A stretch of DNA of 64,000 nt from Hyposmocoma kahamanoa (Eukaryota > Arthropoda > Insecta > Lepidoptera > Cosmopterigidae), in assembly GCF_003589595.1 (NCBI RefSeq), contig NW_020653715.1, positions 102,986-166,985 of the forward strand, read 5' to 3'. Below are positions 56,266 through 64,000 of the stretch, in pieces. The first letter of the stretch is position 1; each line of letters opens with the position of its first letter. Made by a program: the position numbers and the translations under genes. The notes below the pieces were generated by a model that worked only from the letters and a program-made list of their open reading frames with translations, had not been told where the DNA came from and did no database searches.

Positions 56266-57140
56266 AATGGCAGCCATATTTCAAAATTGCAAAAATATAT
56301 TTTGACCACTAATTATTATCAAACAATCTTAGAAATCTTTTCGTGTCAATTTTCAGTCCGAGCAAAGCAAGTTTTTTCAATAGCCATTTACATAAAAAAT
56401 TACGGCTATATCGAAGAACGGCAGAAACAAAATTTTTACCCCAAATTGTGATTGAAGCCATGCCATTTTCAGTTGAATGAGAAGAAATTTTTATTTTTAA
56501 AAAAAGTTTGTATGGCAGCCATATTGAAAAATGACGAAAAATAAATTTTCACCGCTAATTATTATTAAACACTCATAGAGACCCCGACATGTCCACTTTC
56601 AATCTAATTAGTGTAAATTTTAATCTGACGCTAAAAAGTTTGTATGACAGCCATATTGAAATAAGGCGAAAAATAAATTTCGACCGCAAATTATTATCAA
56701 ACACCTATAGAGATCCCCACATATCGCCAACGAACGCTTCTATGGCGGCCATATTTGAAAATGGCGAAAAACCAATTTTGACCACAAATTATTATCCGGC
56801 TTCTAGAGGCCTCCGCATGCCAATTTTCAGCCGAATCAGAGCAAGTCCGTTTCGGTAACCACTTTTGACGAAAAAAACGCTTATATGACAGCCATATTCA
56901 AAAATGGCGAAAAGATACTTTTGACCCCAAATTATGGTTAAGAACTCCTAAAGACCCCCGCATACCAATTTTCAGCCGGATCGAAGCAAGTTTTTCTTCG
57001 GCCATCATTTTGAATTCGCCATCTTGTTTTTTTAACCCAGGCAGTTGACCACTATTAATCTCTATGACGTTCCTTTGAGCACCTCTTACCTATCTCTAAT
57101 AGTTTCCGTGATAGGAGACTTTGAAATTTGTATGGCGGCC
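56266..57140 (+). repeat. Diverged head-to-tail repeats with a 'atggc(a/g)gccatatt' motif
   Basis: Units start near 56,266, 56,511, 56,641, 56,738 and 56,881, each with tatg(g/a)c(a/g)gccatatt, then a 'ggcgaaaa' word, 'ttttgacc', 'aaattattat', and a 'cccgcat..caattttcagccg' word in the better ones. A further partial motif is at 57,131. Spacing varies from about 97 to 245 bases. Frames across the units are inconsistent, so this looks non-coding. Confidence 0.75.
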
Positions 57141-57430
57141 AACTTATTTATTTGAATTTCGTACATTTTATTACTTCCGGGGGAAATTGACCAGGGCGTA
57201 CCTCATAAAAGTGCACAAATGTTAATAAAAAAATAAAATAAAAAAATAAAAAAAAGACTTTATTCTTCAACAGAAAACACAACAATATTTAAGATAAAAC
57301 ACTGCTTAAATCTATGTCGAAGAAAAGGAAGCCTCAGCGATTTGCTGGTTTTCAGGCTTCACCTGGCAAGTATTCGCACCTGGAGACGCCGTAGCATATA
57401 GAGACGGGTATCTTCTCGATATATATATAT

Positions 57431-57850
57431 AGTTCTCAATTCGACTGTATGTTCTTTTTTTTTCTTTTTTTTATGTATGTTACGCGATAACTCCGGTATT
57501 TGTGAACCGATTTTCATGATTCTTTTTTTTCTTGGAAAGGGGGTATTTCCATAGTGGTCCCATTTTATTTTGAAGAAAATCAGCCACCTCAAAGGGTGGT
57601 GGATGCGTGAACGCATGAAGATTTATTTTTATAAATAGCGCCTGACTTTAATTTAGCTATTTCTCTAATTCAAGGCGTTTTTCTCTCGATATACTTTGAG
57701 TAGTGTCGTAGTGAGAACCTATTTTTATTATCTCCAGTATCAAGTCCTGTATAGTGGCGAACTGGGGGATATTTCAATGAAACTTAGCAAATAGATGTAA
57801 TTCCACGTACTTTTGAGGTCGGTTTTTTTAGTACTCTGTACAGAGATTAT
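57431..57850 (-). repeat. Dispersed repeat family E copy
   Basis: Reverse of 4,712-5,190: 'gttctcaattcgactgtatg', 'taactccggtatttgtgaac', 'ccacctcaaagggtggtgga', 'gtcaagtcctg'-like word and a palindromic 'ctctgtacagag' at 57,834-57,845. Close to full length. An A-rich LINE-like tail lies just upstream at 57,228-57,262 in the same orientation. Confidence 0.82.
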
Positions 57851-57855
57851 TGCAG

Positions 57856-58520
57856 GCCGTTTTTCCCAAGCACTCTTTCATATTTTCCACATTTAGGTCT
57901 TCTCATATTTGATTCTTTGCTTTGGAATCTATCCGTGTACAACGGTATAAATATCTATTTTCCACTATATCGGGAAGTATGCGTTCTATTTGTATCAGTG
58001 AGTAAGAACTTGTAGCTTTATATACATATAATAGTAAGTTGTCACTTGTGTTTCTGACCAAGATTACTTAATAAGTACTTTTGCGATACTGTTTTTTACA
58101 CAAGAATGAATATACTACAATAAACTAGCAATTACGTGTAGCCATAAACATACGTATCTCGGCCTAAAGCTGCGTGCCGAATATACATAGGTAATCGAGT
58201 TATTGCCCAACTCGCAACTGCTCGAGAACTATAATGGAGATGTTATGTTGTCCTCAACATAATTACAACAACAAAGTTGTTCGTTGATTTTCGCATAATC
58301 ACATTTAAAGTTTCTTGTTAGTTAATTGCACGATACAAAATGTACTTTATTGGATAAAAGTCCGGTCGGATTACTATCAGATAATTACTGGCGGGTTTTG
58401 CACCCGAACACGCGAATCAAGCGAGTAACACGACAGGATCCCCTGCAAATGGTGTATAATATTAAACTATATGGTATGAAAATTATTAATATATCGAACA
58501 TAATAATAGTAGCCGTAGAT
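57856..58520. other. Unassigned AT-rich spacer
   Basis: No gene supported. Confidence 0.45.
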
Positions 58521-58750
58521 CTCCTTGTGAAAGAGTTCCTCCAGGGAAGTACTGCCACCTTACCTATTTCTGCCGCCAAGCAGTAATGTGAGCATTACTG
58601 GGTTCTGGTTTTGAAGGGTAGGGGTGCTGGTGAAATTACTAGCACATGAGCCCCTCTAATCTTTGTATTTAAAGCTCTCAGTGGCACTGCAACTGTTATG
58701 GATGGGCGTGTCGTTCGCCACGAGGCACACGACTTGTTCATCCCATCATT
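58521..58750 (+). repeat. Dispersed repeat family B copy (reference orientation)
   Basis: Contains all blocks of the family: 'ctccttgtgaaagagttcct', 'gggaagtactgccacctta', 'ccgccaagcagtaatgtgag', 'ggtgctggtgaaattactag', 'gcactgcaactgttatggat' and 'acgacttgttcatcccatca'. No TIR or target duplication is evident. Confidence 0.87.
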
Positions 58751-59374
58751 AGATATCATAAAACATATTATATATTATAAATATCTTTTAGATGAGATCC
58801 CCAAATAAAATTGATAAGATATTGTCTCATTTTGATGATGAATCCGTTAAGTACCTGAGTAGGCGTCTACAATAAGTATTCAATACAGACTATAGTCGCA
58901 ATAATGTAAATATCATTCGGGTTGTATAAATTCGACACGGCCGTGTTCCGTTTTAGAAATACCCGTTTCGCCTAACTTTTCGAGCGCTCCGTCGCTCTTC
59001 ACCGTTGCCATTGTCATCGAGTCGCGTGATAAGAGTAAACTGTCTGTTTGTTAACCCCTTTACTTACGAGATTGAGTGAATCTTTATATATCTCTTGCTT
59101 TCTGTAAAGTAGTTTTACTGGGCCTGTAGAGAATGTTGCTTGTGTACAGCAAAAGATGATTACGTAGTCTTAATGTCATTACAGACTTGACAGAAGTGCG
59201 ACACAGATGCACGATCCGCGTCTAAAGAAGGCAATGTAAATGACTAAAGTTACATAATGTCGGCCATGTTTATTTAACCCGTGATGGAATAGGTCATAAA
59301 ATTTTGTCTCTGCTTCGCCATCTATATGGCGCTACGGGAAGTGTAAAAAAGATATGTTTTTTATTATGACAATG
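58751..59374. other. Unassigned spacer
   Basis: No gene supported. Confidence 0.45.
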
Positions 59375-59460
59375 GTTCTCATTGGCACAGGGATTAGGTT
59401 AAGTGCTGTGGGTTCTCCATGAAAGCTCTAAGTTCGATTCGCAGTAAAATGAGATTGAAA
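59375..59460 (+). repeat. Possible tRNA-like SINE head
   Basis: A-box-like 'ttggcacagggattagg' and B-box-like 'agttcgattcgc' at tRNA-like spacing. The downstream body is short and unrecognised. Confidence 0.35.
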
Positions 59461-59523
59461 AGATAATTATTCGATTATGTTCAAAGCCCTCAAAATACAT
59501 AACACTACTAAGGTACGACATTT

Positions 59524-59716
59524 GGTGCTGGTGAAATTACAGCACAAGGCCTTGATACCTCATGTCTCATTGGGTGACGGGCGCAGTGGCAGTGCCGCTC
59601 ATATCTTTCCGTTTGAAAGCCCTGAGCGGCCCTGCAACTGTTATGGACAGGCGTGTCGCTTACCATCAGGCGCACGACTTGTTCGTCCAGTCACTTGGTA
59701 TCTTAATAAAATAAAA
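59524..59716 (+). repeat. Dispersed repeat family B, 3' two-thirds
   Basis: 'ggtgctggtgaaattacagc', 'gggcgcagtggcagtgccgc', 'gttatggacaggcgtgtcgc' and 'acgacttgttcgtccagtca', ending in aataaaataaaa, which suggests a retroposed tail. Confidence 0.83.
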
Positions 59717-62225
59717 ATTGGTACGATTATTTGCCGCATTTAATTGGCATTGTTCCTTTATTATATTTATATTTGCTATTCTGGATATATGAGTATATTT
59801 TTGCTTTCATTAGAAGAAATCAATGTCAAAAATAATGATATTTGTGTTGACAGAAAGCCATTTATCAGCGTACAAAATTCAGAACAAATAGTATAAATGC
59901 TATTTCAATAAATTGTCCACAAATATTGCAAATACGGCCGCACAGCGCCGAACACTCACTCACTTTGCAATACGAACTATTGTCTATTCACCGCAACTTA
60001 AAACAAATCTCATGTCGAAAGCTAGAGAGGCGGAATTCCTATGAAAATTTTCATCAATAGGATCCAATTTGTTGCAGCTACGTACCCACAGCCGGCTAGT
60101 TGGAAACAATGCATCCGCCGAGGCTCAGTGTTGCCAGGATGTTAACAGATTTTCTAACTTTGAAATATACCGTAACTTTGTCAGTGAAGCTGCCGATGTA
60201 CCTAGTGGTGGCGAAAATGCTTACAATGAAATGTGTTAATTGTTTAATTACAGTGAATGTAAGTAACACGAAGCTCTGTTTTGTGCTATGCAGAGTGACG
60301 AACAAGACAAGAACACGCATAATAGAAACTCTCGACTAGTACAATCAATTCACGTTGACATCGTCGAACTGGTAAAAAGACTGAATTAAAAATACAGTGC
60401 TTTCCATAAATAAAAACAATCCGGCCTTTGTATATGACTGTGAACTATTCAGAGCTTGCATAAAAACTTGATTTTCAGATATCTGCATTCTAAATCCATA
60501 AAAAATATTGCGTATTCACACTTAATGCTAAAAATATTTCAAACAGCACTAGAATCATTTGTTAGCTGGATTTCATAACAAATAATGCCCGTCCAGAATT
60601 ACCGACGCGAATTTACTAATGCGAATTAACCAATTCAGATGGAGTTAATTTATTTGCAAGTGCCACTTTACTGCAGCTGTGCTCTTGTAACTTTGGCATC
60701 ATTGTTATCTATTATTACAATTGCGATGAACGATGACTTTCCAACCAGTGGTGTCGAACGGATTCGCAGGTTAACACAACCTACACGGTTGTGGTTTCAG
60801 GATCCGACTTAGAAACTCCAAATCTATAAAATTCAGGTAAACTTGGTGGAGATCGAAAACACCGTAAGAATACTTGTATGTTTAAAAATGCTTAACAAAC
60901 TTCCTCCTTCCTAATGCGTATGGCGCAGGAATGTAATACACTGCCGGTCAGCGTTGGTGTTCCCTGAAAACTACACTTTGTGGCCATAAAAAATAAAGCG
61001 GCTAAAGTGAATATACACTTTTCACATAAATGTGTACGATGGTCGGTCACATAGGTCGCTTGGCACCTGACGAGATTGTGGCTAAGTGTGTGTCTTTATT
61101 TTATACAAAATAAAACTCTTAAAAGACATCAAAAATTTTCAACGTCTGTCAGATCGCGGCGATGGACCAGGAAGGCGCGCAGCAGTTTTAAAGTTTTGGA
61201 AAACAAGACACGTGTTACGCAAAAAATATTCGATTATGGCAATAAAACAGAAATCACCTTGAACAAACATTCCTATAAATATTTAATTTATGCCTTCGTA
61301 CCTTACAGCTCACGTCTCGCAATATGCTACGACTGAAGCGCTTTGCGAAAAATGCGTCAAGCACGTAAGGCGTCATAACCCGTCATGACCTGTCATGTTA
61401 CGTCATGTCTCGTCATGTCACGTGTCTCGCGCGGGTGTCACGCGGCTAAGCGCCCCGATCGTTTTTATTGCCTTTTCACGATGCGCAGGCTTAACTTGTG
61501 ACGCGGGGGATGATAAATGAAAATGTCGACGTTGGTTAGCTGGACTGTCATATTCTTCACGTGAACCGTTACAAGTAGTGAATTACACATTGGGTTCAGT
61601 GGTCATAAGTGGCATTTTGTTATTTATTTACACATAGAGTCATGAAATTGCCTTCCTATAAAACTACTCTTTCAACTACCATACGATATTAATTACGATA
61701 CGAAATTGTACTAACATAACAAAATGTAATCTAATACTTTAAGTTTAACCTAAAGCCATCACAGAAATAAGAATAGTTTCTTCTTTCTGTGATAATATAA
61801 AGAAGTGTTTGCCTATTTGTAATATTAGAAGATATCTACTCGTCACTTATCGTACTACAAATAAGCCACGGGGCTTCAACCAGCCGAATATTCAATTCAA
61901 CGAGGAGTATATCTCCTCGTGAAAATATTTAGGTTCTTATTTCCTCGACGGGCGGGTGGTGCGGCGAGGCGAGGCGGGCTAGCGCTTGTGTGGAAGCACC
62001 TCCGGCAGACATTATGTCAAATTTATTCATACTCGTATCCGGAACCCTGACCACGCCGCGCGGCGATAGCTTTCTATTGGCTATCCGAAAACCTTTTAGA
62101 AAATCTGGAGGAAACGTTTCGTTGTAAACTTTTCAAGTTTTAATTAAATCAGTGACTTTTTTCTCGAACCACAAGTTTTGTTTTATGAACTTTGTTTTTG
62201 TTTTTTCATTTCAAGGGTTAGTTTC
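59717..62225. other. Unassigned region with a 10-bp periodic motif
   Basis: No gene supported. 61,371-61,430 is a run of imperfect 10-base units based on cgtcatgNNN. A GC-rich patch at 61,947-61,985 ('gcggcgaggcgaggcgggct') is also present. Confidence 0.4.
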
Positions 62226-63094
62226 ACACTTTCACGCAGGTTAACAGAGTTAATAATTGTAATCCCATCGTGACTATTCACGGTCAACACCTTGAACGCG
62301 TGAACGAGGCAAAAAGCCTTGGGATGGTTATTGATAGTTTCTTACGCTTCGAAAGCCACATACTGAGCTTTGTAAATAGCTGTTTCTATCGCCTCAAAGT
62401 ACTATACACGATCCGTCACTTACTGAGCGAAAAGTCTCGTATCATGCTTTGTGAATCTTTGATCCTTTCCAGGCTTAATTACGGTGATGTCGTGTATGGG
62501 CCTCGCATCCTACAACGAACTAAACGTCTATTGCGGCGCCTACAAAATGCTTGTTGCAGGTTCTATTATAATATCCTTCCACGGACCTACATATAGGAGA
62601 TATGTGGGTCCGAGTTCAACACCAATGCAGTATTTAAATACTGCATTAGTGTAACATAGATTCGCGTAGAAAATTTCATCTAGCTTGCCTTATGTTCGAT
62701 TTAATAAAAAATAAACGTCTCAAATATCTGTACGAGAAACTGATTTTCCCTCGTTATCGATACTTCCAAGAAGATTCAAGGTCTGTACGTCCTCCGTTAT
62801 TAGTGCAGCAACACCGTACAGTGGCGTTCACTGGCAGTTTTCGTTATCAGGTAGACACGAGCGCCAATAATAGACCAACGGCGGCGGCGCGCAGACAAAG
62901 AAGTGTCGGCGGCGGCGGCGTTTCGGCGGAGAAATTGACATAATTTTTTAAACAAAACATCTTTAAATATAAAGTCAATCACTAAATTTGCCGCCTATCT
63001 AAGTCGCGCGGCGCGCCGGCGCGGCGCTCTTGTCTATTATCAGGCAACGAAGTGCTGGTTCAACATCCCTCCCCCATTTAGGTCATTTAAATTT
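62226..63094 (+). mobile_element. CR1/jockey-like LINE 3' part, interrupted by a MITE
   Basis: 5'-truncated. ORF2 C-terminal blocks: AKSLGMVIDSFLRFESH, CFYRLKVLYTIRHLL, SLILSRLNYGDVVYGPR, LRRLQNACCRFYYNILPRTY, then after a disrupted stretch (62,580-62,690) FDLIKNKRLKYLYEKLIFPR, QHRTVAFTGSFRYQ, and beyond the MITE at 62,852-63,036 the continuation ATKCWFNIPPPFRSFKF. Same family as 12.5-14.1 kb and the next copy. Confidence 0.82.
62852..63036. mobile_element. 185-bp MITE with 8-bp TSD (hAT-like)
   Basis: Ends tagacacgagcgcc and (reverse complement) tagacaagagcgcc, 13 of 14 matching. It is flanked on both sides by ttatcagg (62,844-62,851 and 63,037-63,044). The interior is CpG-rich at both ends and AT-rich in the middle, with no coding capacity. 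Removing the element and one duplication restores the reading frame of the host LINE, so the boundaries are precise. Confidence 0.88.
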
Positions 63095-63097
63095 AAT

Positions 63098-63215
63098 TTT
63101 TTTTTTAATTTATTCTAATGTAAGTGAGCATTTGACCTCCATCTCACTTGATGGAAAGTGACGATGAGGTCGACTATGGAGCATGCACACCTTGATAATG
63201 CCTATTTACTCTATC
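63098..63215 (-). mobile_element. Jockey-type LINE 3' UTR tail
   Basis: Matches the last ~95 bases of the LINE at 29,858-30,475 ('gatggaaagtgacgatgagg', 'gcatgcacacc', 'ataatgcctattta'), with the A-run of the tail as T-run at 63,097-63,108. A very short 5'-truncated insertion between two CR1-like pieces. Confidence 0.72.
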
Positions 63216-63223
63216 TATCTATA

Positions 63224-63768
63224 GGTTAAAAGTGATCTACGGTATTCGACCGTTTCTCAGTGTTGATTTGCGTATTTCTCTATGTGAAGCATTGATATTA
63301 TCTAAGATCAACTATTGTATCACGTCGTATGGTCCATGCATTTTGTCTAAAACACACAAACTTCTGCAGCGTGTCCAAAATGCATGTGGCAGATTCTGTT
63401 TTTTTATACCCCCTCGTATTCACGTCACTCCTTATCTCAACGCTGCAAATCTACTAAATATCGGGTCTCGTCAAAAACTCCTGTATGCAGGACTTTTATT
63501 CGATATAATAAAAACTAGAACACCTGAATATCTTTATGATAAACTAATGTGGTCATCTAGTGTTAATGTACGCTACAGAGAGCGATCTGTCCGATCTTGT
63601 GTTCTTATGGTACCACAACATAGAACTACAGCTTTTCGAGGTAGTTTCAAATACTCGGCCTCAAAGTGCTGGAATAATATTCCACCACCTATACGCAACG
63701 AGACATCCAAACCCAAATTCAAAGCACTGTACCGGCAACACCTACTCTCACTTCAAAAATCTGTGTAG
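63224..63768 (+). pseudogene. CR1/jockey-like LINE ORF2 C-terminal fragment
   Basis: An open frame to the stop at 63,766-63,768: RLKVIYGIRPFLSVDLRIS, EALILSKINYCITSYGPCIL, LLQRVQNACGRFCFFIPPRI, VTPYLNAANLLNIGS, then VPQHRTTAFRGSFKYSASK and CWNNIPPPIRNE. No stops over 178 codons, so it is younger than its neighbour. It starts at the same protein position (FYRLKV) where the neighbour also has sequence, so it is a separate 5'-truncated copy. RT catalytic domain absent. Confidence 0.83.
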
Positions 63769-64000
63769 TGTGTTTTTATTCTTTAACGTAGTCTGTCTAG
63801 AATCGAATTTTGTTGTTGCTTTGATCTATTCTTATTATGTGTATAATTATATTATAATACTAATTACATTACACAACATTAAATCCTCTTTACAGTCATA
63901 ACTTACACCTACAGCTGTAATTATATTCGCTATGCTCATGCACTTATATGTCGAGCAGGTTATTTTAAATGCACTATTTACACTTTACTATGTATATTAT
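63769..64000. other. Probable 3' UTR of the LINE and AT-rich flank
   Basis: AT-rich, no further coding. The 3' end of the LINE was not located. Confidence 0.35.

Overview
The window looks like AT-rich nuclear DNA from a moth or butterfly (Lepidoptera). The reasons are dense non-LTR retrotransposon wreckage of jockey, CR1 and RTE type, several families of tRNA-derived SINEs, short interspersed repeats of a kind I associate with lepidopteran genomes, a spliced animal gene, and a 10-N assembly gap. No bacterial, viral or organellar organisation is visible. The lepidopteran assignment is recognition from memory, not a database result.

One host gene is well supported. It is a two-pore-domain (K2P) potassium channel on the minus strand, with two visible coding exons (38,927-38,402 and 36,005-35,275) joined by a GT-AG phase-1 intron that falls inside the first selectivity filter. 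Its reading frame stops at a TGA at 35,277-35,275. The same frame then stays open for another 129 protein-like codons to a second stop at 34,887-34,885, about 50 bases before an AATAAA signal. The TGA is followed by C, and a GC-rich stem-loop can be drawn 6-8 bases downstream. This makes it a candidate for stop-codon readthrough. A 66-base in-frame intron, a nonsense allele or a sequence error are the alternatives. This is the most interesting signal in the window.

Layout: 0-3.8 kb, a nearly complete jockey-type LINE with one frameshift; 4.7-5.2 kb, a dispersed repeat; 5.8-9.0 kb, a decayed LINE with a SINE inside; 9.6-10.7 kb, a broken THAP-domain gene or transposase with an RTE scrap in its intron; 11.2-11.7 kb, a TIR element with 8-bp target duplications; 12.6-14.1 kb, a CR1/jockey-like LINE; 14.1-15.2 kb, a hAT-like element with a nested SINE; 15.2-24.4 kb, mostly unassigned AT-rich DNA with a fold-back element at 18.5-19.0 kb and one repeat copy; 24.4-30.5 kb, a graveyard of minus-strand LINE fragments; 30.6-32.5 kb, repeat and LINE-tail fragments; 34.8-38.9 kb, the K2P gene with a SINE-like inverted-repeat element in its intron; 39.7-61 kb, scattered SINEs, short repeats and hairpins in unassigned DNA; 62.2-63.8 kb, two CR1-like 3' ends, one interrupted by a small 8-bp-TSD MITE whose empty site can be read directly.

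Nothing shows the mobile elements working together with the channel gene. They are mostly dead copies. No certain functional tRNA, rRNA, CRISPR or bacterial-type operon was found.
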